Source: Variovorax sp. Root411
Lineage (GTDB): Bacteria; Pseudomonadota; Gammaproteobacteria; Burkholderiales; Burkholderiaceae_C
Reading direction: 5' to 3'
Assembly: GCF_001425205.1 (NCBI RefSeq)
Contig: NZ_LMDW01000015.1
Location: forward strand, 480,549-544,548
Length of the DNA: 64,000 nucleotides
Shown: piece after piece, positions 8,234 through 15,907 of the stretch
Numbering within the stretch: position 1 is the first letter of the stretch
Layout: each line of letters begins with the position of its first letter
Translations under genes and position numbers: made by a program
The notes under the pieces: generated by a model
Databases searched by the model: none
What the model saw: the letters and a program-made list of their open reading frames with translations, nothing else
What the model was told of the DNA's origin: nothing

Positions 8234-8721
8234 CAGGAGAACTTGATCTGCCCTTCGGGCAGCAGGTAGAGGACGAGCGCGCGGCCCTGGGCCACGGTCG
8301 GGCGATGTGCGGTGCCCGGGCCGTAGACGCACCAGCCGGCAGGCCGTCCGTCGAAGGTGGCGGGGTGGTCGTCCAGCGGCATGATCAGGTCGATCTCGCC
8401 GTTCGGATGCGTGTGGTGCGGCCCGGCGATGTCCTGCATGTCGACCACGTCGACCGAGAAGCGGTGCAGCGCGTCCTCGGCCTTGAAGACGCGGCCGTAT
8501 CGGATGCCGCCGCCCTCGCGCTCGCACAGCCAGCCTTCGGCGACGCCGCCGATGCAGGCCTGGCGCAACTGCTCGAAGCGGGCGCTGCCTGCACCGTGGG
8601 TGGCGTTGAGCCACTGGTCGAGCGCGCTGTCGAGCGGCCTGCCGGCGATCTCGGCGGTCAAGCCTGCAATCAGCTGGTGAAATGCTTCCTTGCCTGTGGC
8701 GGCGGTGCTTCGGTCGGACAT
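8233..8721 (-). CDS. DUF4863 / PnbB-like cupin protein
   Basis: Small protein of 162 residues, first gene of the leftward benzoate operon. A cupin-like metal motif GPHHTHPNGEIDLIMP (about 100-115: His102, His103, His105, Glu109) and a second conserved part GPGTAHRPT are visible. I recognise it as the DUF4863 family, which includes 4-hydroxylaminobenzoate lyase (PnbB) of nitrobenzoate degraders. With benzoate genes downstream, a lyase or metal-dependent isomerase acting on an aromatic-acid derivative is plausible, but no reaction can be assigned. The chosen ATG at 8721 is 29 codons inside a longer open frame; the upstream part overlaps the promoter region. Its stop overlaps the boxD start by 1 bp. 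Confidence 0.8.
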   Translation of the reverse strand: MSDRSTAATGKEAFHQLIAGLTAEIAGRPLDSALDQWLNATHGAGSARFEQLRQACIGGVAEGWLCEREGGGIRYGRVFKAEDALHRFSVDVVDMQDIAGPHHTHPNGEIDLIMPLDDHPATFDGRPAGWCVYGPGTAHRPTVAQGRALVLYLLPEGQIKFS

Positions 8722-8789
8722 CGTGGGGCCTCGAACTTTTGAACTACCTTGCAGGATTGCTTTGTGTGCAGTATCTTGCGTGTGGCCGA

Positions 8790-8818
8790 ACAATAAGCAT
8801 CGACTCAATGAGTGTCAA
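8790..8818 (-). promoter_or_regulatory. Candidate promoter of the leftward benzoate operon
   Basis: Minus-strand TTGACA (8818-8813) and TATTGT (8795-8790) are 17 bp apart, a perfect -35 and a 4/6 -10. It would start transcription near 8783, about 60 bases before the DUF4863 gene. A TGCA-N6-TGCG element (8767-8780) lies just downstream of the predicted start, and a TGCA-N6-TGCT element (8831-8818) overlaps the -35, consistent with BoxR control. Confidence 0.6.
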
Positions 8819-8828
8819 GCAATATAGT
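8800..8828 (+). promoter_or_regulatory. boxR: Candidate boxR promoter, overlapping the divergent promoter
   Basis: Plus-strand TCGACT (8800-8805) and TATAGT (8823-8828) are spaced 17 bp, matching consensus at 4/6 and 5/6. The boxes interleave with the leftward promoter, so the two should compete. The half-site pair at 8818-8831 covers the -10 box, which would give autoregulation by BoxR. Confidence 0.55.
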
Positions 8829-8831
8829 GCA
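8818..8831. promoter_or_regulatory. Putative BoxR operator in the divergent region
   Basis: Read on the minus strand this is TGCA-N6-TGCT. BoxR/BzdR-type regulators bind TGCA repeats spaced by six bases. The site covers the boxR -10 and the start of the leftward -35. A related TGCA-N6-TGCG lies at 8767-8780. The identity as operator is inferred from the motif and from the regulator gene beside it. Confidence 0.5.
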
Positions 8832-8884
8832 TCTATGGTGTTTACCCTGAGCGCGCACAATTCCGGCGAAGTACGAGGAATTGC

Positions 8885-9835
8885 ATGAATGAGCATGTAG
8901 ACGCGGTGCTGGCCACCGCGCCGGAAAGTGGCGGCCCCGGCAACGGCGCTGCGCCTGCAGGAGAGGCTGCGAAGAACCCGCTGCTGGCGGCATTGGGCGA
9001 TCGGGTGCGCAACCTGCGCGCGCAGCGCGGCCTCACGCGCAAGGCCGTGGCCGTCGCAGCCGAGGTGTCGGAGCGCCACCTCGCCAATCTCGAATACGGC
9101 ATCGGCAACGCGTCGATCCTCGTGCTGCAGCAGGTCGCCGGCGCACTGCACTGCTCGCTGGCCGAGCTGGTGGGCGACGTCACGACCAGCTCGCCCGAGT
9201 GGCTGCTGATCCGCGAGCTGCTCGAGAACCGCAGCGAGGCCGACCTGCGCCGTGTGCGCGTGGCGCTGGGGGAATTGCTGGGCACGGCCTCGGTCGATCC
9301 GGCCCGGCACCGCCGCATCGCGCTCGTGGGCCTGCGCGGCGCGGGCAAATCGACGCTGGGGCAGATGCTGGCCGAAGACCTCGATATCCCGTTCATCGAG
9401 TTGAGCCGCGAGATCGAGAAGCTCGCAGGCTGCAGCGTGCGCGAGATCCACGACCTGTACGGCACCAACGCCTACCGCCGTTACGAGCGCCGCGCGCTGG
9501 AAGAGGCGGTGCAGATCTACAGCGAGGTGGTGATCGCCACGCCGGGTGGCATCGTCTCCGACCCGGCCACCTTCAACGAACTGCTCGCGCACTGCACCAC
9601 CGTGTGGCTGCAGGCCGCGCCCGAGGAGCACATGGGCCGCGTGGCCGCGCAGGGCGACACCCGCCCGATGGCCGCGAGCAAGGAAGCGATGGAAGATTTG
9701 CGCCGCATCCTGAACGGCCGTGCCGCCTTCTATTCGAAGGCCGACCTGTCGGTGGACACCAGCGGCAAGACGCTGGCGCAAAGCTTCCAGGCGCTGCGGG
9801 CCGCGACCCGCCAATCGATGGGGCTGGGCGCTTGA
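8885..9835 (+). CDS. boxR: BoxR, benzoyl-CoA-responsive repressor (XRE + shikimate-kinase-like)
   Basis: Transcriptional regulator of 316 residues with the BzdR/BoxR architecture. A Cro/C1-type helix-turn-helix spans about 36-97 (LGDRVRNLRAQRGLTRKAVA), a linker follows, and a shikimate-kinase-like domain starts near 143 with P-loop GLRGAGKST at 149-157. In this family the kinase-like domain senses benzoyl-CoA and releases the repressor. It begins with a 30-residue Ala/Gly-rich extension. ATG at 8885 has GAGGA five bases upstream. It is divergent from the uptake/activation operon and upstream of boxCBA, separated from boxC by a MITE-like element and a promoter with a TGCA operator. Confidence 0.94.
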   Translation: MNEHVDAVLATAPESGGPGNGAAPAGEAAKNPLLAALGDRVRNLRAQRGLTRKAVAVAAEVSERHLANLEYGIGNASILVLQQVAGALHCSLAELVGDVTTSSPEWLLIRELLENRSEADLRRVRVALGELLGTASVDPARHRRIALVGLRGAGKSTLGQMLAEDLDIPFIELSREIEKLAGCSVREIHDLYGTNAYRRYERRALEEAVQIYSEVVIATPGGIVSDPATFNELLAHCTTVWLQAAPEEHMGRVAAQGDTRPMAASKEAMEDLRRILNGRAAFYSKADLSVDTSGKTLAQSFQALRAATRQSMGLGA

Positions 9836-9843
9836 GCTGAGTC

Positions 9844-10060
9844 TTCGGGGCGCGCTCACGTCGACGGTGTTCAGGGCGTGATCACGCCGACGCGGTGACC
9901 TTTTTCGCGAATGTCCCCCGCTTCGCTCCTCCTTTATTTCGCGAAAAAGGCCCCCGCATCGGCGTGATCGTTCAGTGCTCCCCGCAGCGAAATAAAGGAG
10001 GAGCGAAGCGGGGGACATTCGCGCAGGGGAGTACCCGGCGGCCTGTGCACGCGCCCCGAA
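9844..10060. repeat. MITE-like element, copy 1 (between boxR and boxC)
   Basis: Non-coding element of 217 bp with 11-bp perfect terminal inverted repeats (TTCGGGGCGCG at 9844-9854 and its complement at 10050-10060). Inside are perfect 36-bp arms, 9907-9942 and 9987-10022, each containing ATAAAGGAGGAG or its complement. It matches the copies at 42483-42734 and 53366-53612 but is inverted relative to the latter and lacks about 35 bp of the centre. It fills most of the 354-bp boxR-boxC gap and ends 24 bp before the boxC -35 box. No transposase is encoded. Confidence 0.85.
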
Positions 10061-10083
10061 TCTGAAAAAAAGCACAACAGGGA

Positions 10084-10115
10084 TTGACTTGGCCATATGC
10101 ATGCAGCATGATGCA
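10084..10115 (+). promoter_or_regulatory. boxC promoter with overlapping BoxR operator
   Basis: TTGACT (10084-10089) and CATGAT (10107-10112) are 17 bp apart. A TGCA-N6-TGCA pair at 10102-10115, with an extra TGCA at 10098-10101, covers the -10 box. This is the exact repeat arrangement recognised by BoxR/BzdR-type repressors, so benzoyl-CoA-relieved repression of boxCBA is expected. The start of transcription would be near 10119, about 70 bases before boxC. Confidence 0.65.
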
Positions 10116-10189
10116 TGTCATCGGAGCAAGAAAGTGCATTATCTTTCCTGTTCACGGTTTCCGAACACAGCCCCACAGGAGACTTCCGC

Positions 10190-11866
10190 ATGACCGACAC
10201 CACCACGCTCCAGGCGCCCCCGCGCGTCGACTACCGCACGGCACCCGGCGAATACCGCCACTGGTCCCTGAGCTTCGACGGCGCCATCGCGCGCCTCGTG
10301 CTCGACATCGCGGAAGACGGCGGCATCCGCCCCGGCTACAAGCTCAAGCTCAACAGCTACGACCTCGGCGTGGACATCGAGCTGAACGACGCGCTCAACC
10401 GCGTGCGCTTCGAACACCCCGAAGTGCGCAGCGTGATCGTCACCAGCGGCAAGGACCGCATCTTCTGTTCGGGCGCCAACATCTTCATGCTCGGCGTTTC
10501 GGGCCATGCCTGGAAGGTCAACTTCTGCAAGTTCACCAACGAAACGCGCAACGGCATCGAAGACACGTCGAAGCACTCGGGCCTCAAGTTCCTCGCGGCC
10601 GTGAACGGCGCCTGCGCCGGCGGCGGCTACGAACTGGCGCTGGCCTGCGACGAGATCCTGCTGGTGGACGACCGCTCCTCCGCTGTCTCGCTGCCCGAAG
10701 TGCCGCTGCTCGGCGTGCTGCCCGGCACCGGCGGCCTGACCCGCGTCACCGACAAGCGCCACGTGCGCCATGACCTGGCCGACATCTTCTGCACCAGCGT
10801 CGAAGGCGTGCGCGGCCAGCGCGCGGTCGACTGGCGCCTGGTCGACGCGGTGGCCAAGCCCGCGCAGTTCGCCGCCGCGGTGCAGGAGCGCGCCTCGCAA
10901 CTCGCGGCCGGCAGCGATCGCCCCGCCAACGCCAAGGGCGTGGCCCTGACCCGCCTGGAACGTACCGACAGCGCCGACGGCATCGCGTATTCGAACGTCA
11001 ACGTGCAGATCGACCGCAGCAAGCGCACCGCCACGATCACCATCAAGGCGCCCACCGGCGCGCAGCCGGCCGACATCGCCGCCATCGAGGCTGCGGGTGC
11101 CGCCTGGTGGCCGCTCGCGATGTGCCGCGAACTCGACGACGCCATCCTCAACCTGCGCACCAACGAGCTCGACATCGGCACCTGGCTGCTCAAGACCGAG
11201 GGCGACGCGCAGGCCGTGCTCGCATCCGACGCCGTGATGCTCGCCAACAAGGACCACTGGCTGGTGCGCGAAACCATCGGCGCGCTGCGCCGCACGCTGG
11301 CGCGCCTCGATGTGTCGTCGCGCAGCCTGTTCGCGCTGGTCGAGGCCGGCTCGTGCTTCGCCGGTACGCTGGCCGAGTTGGCCTTCGCAGCCGACCGCAC
11401 CTACATGCTCGCGCTGCCCGACGACGCCGAGCGCGCACCGAAGCTCGTGCTGAACGAATTCAACTTCGGCTTCTTCCCGATGGTGAACGACCAGAGCCGT
11501 CTGCAGCGCCGCTTCTACGAAGAGGCCGCGCCGCTCGAGGCCGCGCGCACCGCCGCCGGCAAGCCGCTCGACGCCGACGAGGCGCTGAAGCTCGGCCTCG
11601 TCACCGCCGCGCCCGACGACATCGACTGGGACGACGAGATCCGCATCGCCATCGAGGAGCGCGCCGCCATGTCGCCCGACGCGCTCACCGGCCTCGAAGC
11701 CAATCTGCGCTTCGCGAGCAAGGAGAACATGGCCACCCGCATCTTCGGCCGGCTCACCGCCTGGCAGAACTGGATCTTCAACCGCCCCAACGCCGTTGGC
11801 GAAAAGGGCGCACTGAAGGTCTATGGCACCGGCGAGAAGGCCGGTTTCGACATGAACCGCGTTTGA
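10190..11866 (+). CDS. boxC: 2,3-epoxybenzoyl-CoA dihydrolase (BoxC)
   Basis: Crotonase-superfamily enzyme of 558 residues that opens 2,3-epoxybenzoyl-CoA hydrolytically, releasing formate and 3,4-dehydroadipyl-CoA semialdehyde. The first crotonase half has the oxyanion segments SGANIFMLG and GACAGGGYELALACDEILL (about 109-166), and a second crotonase-like half follows, as in known BoxC (about 550 residues). The ATG at 10190 has ACAGGAGA seven bases upstream; an in-frame extension of 25 codons begins within the operator and is rejected. The next gene, boxB, follows after 31 bp. It acts in the cytoplasm directly on the product of BoxAB. Confidence 0.95.
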   Translation: MTDTTTLQAPPRVDYRTAPGEYRHWSLSFDGAIARLVLDIAEDGGIRPGYKLKLNSYDLGVDIELNDALNRVRFEHPEVRSVIVTSGKDRIFCSGANIFMLGVSGHAWKVNFCKFTNETRNGIEDTSKHSGLKFLAAVNGACAGGGYELALACDEILLVDDRSSAVSLPEVPLLGVLPGTGGLTRVTDKRHVRHDLADIFCTSVEGVRGQRAVDWRLVDAVAKPAQFAAAVQERASQLAAGSDRPANAKGVALTRLERTDSADGIAYSNVNVQIDRSKRTATITIKAPTGAQPADIAAIEAAGAAWWPLAMCRELDDAILNLRTNELDIGTWLLKTEGDAQAVLASDAVMLANKDHWLVRETIGALRRTLARLDVSSRSLFALVEAGSCFAGTLAELAFAADRTYMLALPDDAERAPKLVLNEFNFGFFPMVNDQSRLQRRFYEEAAPLEAARTAAGKPLDADEALKLGLVTAAPDDIDWDDEIRIAIEERAAMSPDALTGLEANLRFASKENMATRIFGRLTAWQNWIFNRPNAVGEKGALKVYGTGEKAGFDMNRV

Positions 11867-11897
11867 ACTGGCAGCCTGAACAACCCAAGGAACAGCG

Positions 11898-13325
11898 ATG
11901 AGCACGATCAACTACAGCGAGAAGATCCCCAACAACGTCAACCTCGGCGAAGACCGCACGCTGCAGCGCGCGCTCGAAGGCTGGCAGCCCAACTTCATCA
12001 ACTGGTGGGACGACGTGGGCCCCGAGGGCTCGACCAACCACGAGGTGTACCTGCGCACGGCCGTGAGCGTCGACCCGCAGGGCTGGGCCCAGTTCGGCCA
12101 CGTGAAGATGCGCGACTACCGCTGGGGCATCTTCCTGAACCCGGGCGACGCCAACCGCGAGATCCACTTCGGCGACCACAAGGGCGAGAAAGCCTGGCAG
12201 GACGTGCCCGGCGAGCACCGCGCCAACCTGCGCCGCATCATCGTGACGCAAGGCGACACCGAGCCCGCATCGGTCGAGCAGCAGCGCCACCTGGGCCTCA
12301 CGGCGCCGTCGATGTACGACCTGCGCAACCTGTTCCAGATCAACGTCGAAGAAGGCCGCCACCTCTGGGCGATGGTCTACCTGCTGCAGAAGCACTTCGG
12401 CCGCGACGGCCGCGAGGAGGCCGACGCGCTGCTGCAGCGCACCTCGGGCGACGCCAACAACCCGCGCATCCTGGGCGCATTCAACGAGAAGACGCCCGAC
12501 TGGCTCGCGTTCTTCATGTTCACCTACTTCACCGACCGCGACGGCAAGTTCCAGCTGGCCGCGCTGGCCGAGAGTGCGTTCGACCCGCTGGCGCGCACCA
12601 CGAAGTTCATGCTGACCGAAGAAGCGCACCACATGTTCGTGGGCGAGAGCGGCGTGTCGCGCGTCATTGCGCGCACCGCGCAGGTGATGAACGAGCTGAA
12701 GACCGACGACGCGCAGAAGATCCGCGCTGCCGGATGCATCGACCTGGGCACCATCCAGCGCTACCTGAACTTCCACTACAGCGTGACCATCGACCTGTTC
12801 GGCGCCGACCAGTCGAGCAACGCCGCCATCTTCTACAGCTCGGGCCTGAAGGGCCGCTACGAAGAAGGCAAGCGCGACGACGACCACATCCTCAAGGGCC
12901 AGACCTACAAGGTGCTCGAGGTGAAGGAAGGCCAGCTCGTCGAGAAGGACGTGCCGATGCTCAACGCGCTGAACGAAGTGCTGCGCGACGACTTCATCAA
13001 GGACTCGGTGGCCGGCGTCGGCCGCTGGAACAAGGTGCTTGAGAAGGCCGGCATCCCGACGCGCCTGACTGTGCCGCACAAGGCGTTCAACCGCCAGATC
13101 GGCGCGCTTGCCGGCATCAAGATGTCGCCCGAAGGCCGCGTGGTGAACGACATCGAATGGGCCGCCAAGCGCGACGAATGGCTGCCGAGTTCCGAAGACT
13201 TCGCTTTCGTGGCATCGTTGATGGGCCGCGTGGTCGAGCCGGGCAAGTTCGCCGGCTGGATCTCGCCGCCGGTGATGGGTATCAACCGCCAGCCGGTGGA
13301 TTTCGAGTACGTGCGGTTCGGCTGA
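11898..13325 (+). CDS. boxB: Benzoyl-CoA 2,3-epoxidase, diiron component (BoxB)
   Basis: Oxygenase component of 475 residues that forms 2,3-epoxybenzoyl-CoA using O2 and electrons from BoxA. Two helical ExxH-type iron motifs are visible, EEGRH at about 151-155 and EEAHH at about 241-245, consistent with the class I diiron site of BoxB, and Glu122 is a further candidate ligand. Length equals the family norm. AAGGAACAGCG precedes the ATG at 11898. A double-hairpin element of about 110 bp separates it from boxA, which may set the ratio between oxygenase and reductase. Confidence 0.96.
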   Translation: MSTINYSEKIPNNVNLGEDRTLQRALEGWQPNFINWWDDVGPEGSTNHEVYLRTAVSVDPQGWAQFGHVKMRDYRWGIFLNPGDANREIHFGDHKGEKAWQDVPGEHRANLRRIIVTQGDTEPASVEQQRHLGLTAPSMYDLRNLFQINVEEGRHLWAMVYLLQKHFGRDGREEADALLQRTSGDANNPRILGAFNEKTPDWLAFFMFTYFTDRDGKFQLAALAESAFDPLARTTKFMLTEEAHHMFVGESGVSRVIARTAQVMNELKTDDAQKIRAAGCIDLGTIQRYLNFHYSVTIDLFGADQSSNAAIFYSSGLKGRYEEGKRDDDHILKGQTYKVLEVKEGQLVEKDVPMLNALNEVLRDDFIKDSVAGVGRWNKVLEKAGIPTRLTVPHKAFNRQIGALAGIKMSPEGRVVNDIEWAAKRDEWLPSSEDFAFVASLMGRVVEPGKFAGWISPPVMGINRQPVDFEYVRFG

Positions 13326-13336
13326 TTGGGGTATTA

Positions 13337-13446
13337 CTCCCTCTCCCCTTGGGGGGGAGAGGGCTGGGGTGAGGGTAGGCGGCGTCCCCACGACAAGCAG
13401 CCGCCCCCTCACCCTGACCCTCTCCCCAAGGGGCGAGGGAAAGGAG
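13337..13446 (+). repeat. Double-hairpin intergenic element, copy 3 (boxB-boxA spacer)
   Basis: Spacer element with the same plan as those at 753-865 and 4968-5085 but a different sequence subtype. The first stem is CTCTCCCC/GGGGAGAG near 13341-13362, and the second CCCTCTCCCC/GGGGCGAGGG near 13419-13440. It ends in AAAGGAG, the Shine-Dalgarno of boxA, 8 bases before its ATG. Between the stems are TGGGGTGAGGG and its complement CCCTCACCC-like stretch, so the whole element can also fold end to end. Confidence 0.75.
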
Positions 13447-13454
13447 AAAAAGAC

Positions 13455-14741
13455 ATGGACATGGCCGTTGAAGCCGGGATCATCAAGCAGCACCTGATCG
13501 ACCCCGAGATCTGTATCCGCTGCAACACCTGCGAGGCCATCTGCCCCGTCAACGCGATCACGCACGACGACAACAACTACGTCGTGCGGGCCGACGTCTG
13601 CAATGGCTGCATGGCCTGCATCTCGCCGTGCCCGACGGGCTCGATCGATAACTGGCGCACGATGCCGGTGGTGCGCGCGTACTCGATCGAAGAGCAGCTC
13701 ACCTGGGAATCGCTGCCCGCCGAACTCTCGCCGGAAGAGCTCGAAGCCGCCGGCGTGTCCGCGGAAGTGGCCGGCGACCCCGCGGCCGCCTTGCCCGCCC
13801 AGACGCAAGCCCAGGCGGCCGCCGAATCGATCGAGCCGGCCTTCAATTCGGCGCAATACGGCGCCACCGTGCCGCCCTGGTCGGCCGCGCACGCGTACAC
13901 CAATCTCTTCCCGCCGAAGACGCCGACGACCGCTACGGTGGTCGGCAACTTCAACTGCACTGAGGCGGGCTTCGACAGCGAGACCCACCACATCGTGCTC
14001 GACTTCGGCGCGGTGCCGTTCCCGGTGCTGGAGGGCCAGTCGATCGGCATCGTGCCGCCGGGTGTCGATGCCATCGGCAAGCGCCACCATGCGCGCCAGT
14101 ACTCGGTGGCCAGCCCGCGCAACGGCGAGCGGCCCGGCTACAACAACGTCTCGCTCACCGTGAAGCGCGTGACCGAAGACCACCAGGGCGACGCCGTGCG
14201 CGGCGTGTGCTCCAACTACGTGTGCGACCTGAAAGTGGGCGACACGGTGCAGGTGGTCGGGCCTTTCGGCTCGTCGTTCCTGATGCCGAACCACCCCAAG
14301 TCACACATCGTGATGATCTGCACCGGCACCGGCAGCGCCCCGATGCGCGCCATGACCGAATGGCGCCGCCGCCTGCGCAAGAGCGGCAAGTTCGAGGGCG
14401 GCAAGCTGATGCTGTTCTTCGGCGCGCGCACGCAGCAGGAGCTGCCTTACTTCGGTCCGCTGCAGTCGCTGCCCAAGGACTTCATCGACATCAACCTCGC
14501 GTTCTCGCGCACGCCGGGAAGCCCCAAGCGCTACGTGCAGGACCTGATGCGCGAGCGTGCCGCCGACCTGGCCGCGCTGCTGAAAGATGGCGCGAGCCAC
14601 TTTTATGTGTGCGGCCTGAAGAGCATGGAAGAAGGCGTGGTGCTCGCACTGCGCGACGTGGCGAAGGAAGCGGGGCTCGATTGGGACACGGTCGGCGCCG
14701 CCTTGAAGCGCGAAGGCCGCCTGCACCTCGAGACGTACTAG
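13455..14741 (+). CDS. boxA: BoxA, ferredoxin/NADPH reductase of the benzoyl-CoA epoxidase
   Basis: Reductase of 428 residues that passes electrons from NADPH to BoxB. Two [4Fe-4S] ferredoxin motifs lie at the N-terminus (Cys20, 23, 26, 30 and Cys49, 52, 55, 59). An Ala/Gln/Glu-rich linker of about 60 residues follows, then a ferredoxin-NADP reductase module with RQYSVASPR for FAD binding, a nucleotide motif [10 protein letters not shown] and a C-terminal [13 protein letters not shown]. The chosen ATG at 13455 has AAGGAG eight bases upstream; earlier in-frame codons lie inside the hairpin element. The downstream MaoC gene begins after 10 bp. Confidence 0.95.
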   Translation: MDMAVEAGIIKQHLIDPEICIRCNTCEAICPVNAITHDDNNYVVRADVCNGCMACISPCPTGSIDNWRTMPVVRAYSIEEQLTWESLPAELSPEELEAAGVSAEVAGDPAAALPAQTQAQAAAESIEPAFNSAQYGATVPPWSAAHAYTNLFPPKTPTTATVVGNFNCTEAGFDSETHHIVLDFGAVPFPVLEGQSIGIVPPGVDAIGKRHHARQYSVASPRNGERPGYNNVSLTVKRVTEDHQGDAVRGVCSNYVCDLKVGDTVQVVGPFGSSFLMPNHPKSHIVMICTGTGSAPMRAMTEWRRRLRKSGKFEGGKLMLFFGARTQQELPYFGPLQSLPKDFIDINLAFSRTPGSPKRYVQDLMRERAADLAALLKDGASHFYVCGLKSMEEGVVLALRDVAKEAGLDWDTVGAALKREGRLHLETY

Positions 14742-14751
14742 GCTGCGGCGG

Positions 14752-15195
14752 ATGAAGTTCGCCGACTTCCACGCGGGCCAGGTCATCGAGGCCGGGCCCT
14801 ATGTGCTCACCGAAGCGGAACTGCTGCAGTTCGCACGGGCCTACGACCCGCAGTGGTTCCACACGGATGCCGAGGCGGCGGCCGACAGCTCCTTCGGCGG
14901 GCTGATCGCCAGCGGCTGGCACACGTGCTCGATCGCGATGCGGCTGGCCGTCGACGCAGCACTTGCCGGTTCCGAATCGTTCGCCTCGCCCGGGCTTGAC
15001 CACGTGCGTTGGCCGAATCCCGTGCGGCCAGGCGATGCGCTGCGGCTGGTGGCCGACGTGACCGAGGTGCGCCGCTCCGAAAAGCGCCCGACGCTCGGCA
15101 TCCTGCGCTGGCACTGGCGGCTCTTCAACCAGCGCGAGCTGATGGTGCTCGACGTGGCGGTCACGAGCCTGTTCAAGCTCAAGCCGGCCGGCTGA
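14752..15195 (+). CDS. MaoC-family hot-dog hydratase
   Basis: Single hot-dog domain protein of 147 residues. The hydratase-2 type active-site segment YDPQWFHTD is at about 30-38, followed by FGGLIASGWHT, both typical of MaoC-like enoyl-CoA hydratases. It is the last gene of the boxCBA transcript, 10 bp after boxA and just before a strong terminator. Its placement suggests a hydration step on an enoyl-CoA intermediate downstream of 3,4-dehydroadipyl-CoA, or a cofactor-independent thioester hydratase; the exact substrate is not known from sequence. Confidence 0.85.
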   Translation: MKFADFHAGQVIEAGPYVLTEAELLQFARAYDPQWFHTDAEAAADSSFGGLIASGWHTCSIAMRLAVDAALAGSESFASPGLDHVRWPNPVRPGDALRLVADVTEVRRSEKRPTLGILRWHWRLFNQRELMVLDVAVTSLFKLKPAG

Positions 15196-15210
15196 GGCGT
15201 TCGCCCAAAA

Positions 15211-15244
15211 AAAAGCCCGCAACGCGCGAGCGCTGCGGGCTTTT
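15211..15244. terminator. Bidirectional rho-independent terminator
   Basis: AAAAGCCCGCA (15211-15221) pairs with TGCGGGCTTTT (15234-15244) around a 12-base loop. Further A residues precede the left arm, giving a T-run on either strand. It separates the convergent box operon and the Gly/Ala-rich protein gene. Confidence 0.92.
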
Positions 15245-15264
15245 GTCCGGCCTGGGCCGGCGGA

Positions 15265-15729
15265 TTACTTCTTGATGTCGACGGCGCCCGAGCCCTGGGC
15301 CTTGCCGCTCGCCTTTGCGCCAACGCCCGCAGGTTTCACGGCATTGGTGGCCGAGCCCACGGCGCCGGTCGCGCCATTCAGCGTGCCGCCGACGGTGTTC
15401 GTTACGCCGCCCGCCGCATTCGTGGCACCGCCGACGGCGCCCGTGGCACCGCCCAGCACGCCACCGACGGCGTTGCCCACGCCGCCTGTCGCGCTGCCGG
15501 CCGTGTCGGACGTGGCAGCACCGGCATTCGTGTTCGCGCCTGCGGCTGCACCTGTGCGTGCCGCGGCACCGCCATGTGTGGACCCTGCGCCTGCGGAGCC
15601 CGAGGTGTTCACGTCTGCATTGACTCCCACGCCGACCCCGACGCCTTGCGCCTGGGCTGCGCCGCCGATGGCCAGGAGGCCTGCGAGCAGGGCGCCGAGG
15701 AAGATGCGGTTGTGTTGCTGTTGCTTCAT
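15265..15729 (-). CDS. Secreted Gly/Ala/Val-rich low-complexity protein
   Basis: Predicted exported protein of 154 residues. A signal peptide ends near residue 28 (GGAAQAQG). The mature part starts GVGVGVGVNADVN and continues with degenerate repeats of the kind GGVGNAVGGVLGGATGAVGGA, ending KASGKAQGSGAVDIKK. No enzymatic motif is present. The composition resembles small Gly/Ala-rich surface or periplasmic proteins of Variovorax and relatives. I cannot assign a role. ATG at 15729 has AAAGGAAC upstream; an in-frame open extension of 33 codons is disfavoured because it would bury the signal peptide. It ends at the shared terminator with the box operon. Confidence 0.7.
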   Translation of the reverse strand: MKQQQHNRIFLGALLAGLLAIGGAAQAQGVGVGVGVNADVNTSGSAGAGSTHGGAAARTGAAAGANTNAGAATSDTAGSATGGVGNAVGGVLGGATGAVGGATNAAGGVTNTVGGTLNGATGAVGSATNAVKPAGVGAKASGKAQGSGAVDIKK

Positions 15730-15907
15730 GGGTGACTGTTCCTTTCGTAGCATGGTCACGGTTTCAAGAACCGACCGGGGTTCGGTCGGCTCGGGTGCAA
15801 CCATCGCCGGGCCGGTCTTTGTCGCCATGTGCGCGACAGTCGCCCACGCGTGTGGGAACTGGCTGTCGGCGAAACAGGAGGCTCGAACGTTGCCCCCGCG
15901 GTGCTAA

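Noticed and set aside
6581..8269. Long plus-strand open frame opposite boxD and the benzoate-CoA ligase
   Set aside because: Same cause: a shadow of boxD, with low-complexity His/Arg/Gly-rich translation and no ribosome site.
11778..14294. Very long open frame on the minus strand opposite boxB and boxA (over 800 codons)
   Set aside because: It lies antisense to two well-supported genes, is rich in His, Arg and Val without any motif, and is a typical effect of high GC content at third codon positions.
1..15195. Anaerobic benzoyl-CoA (bzd/bcr) pathway
   Set aside because: BzdR-like regulation exists, but no benzoyl-CoA reductase genes are present, whereas all aerobic box genes are; the regulator is therefore BoxR.
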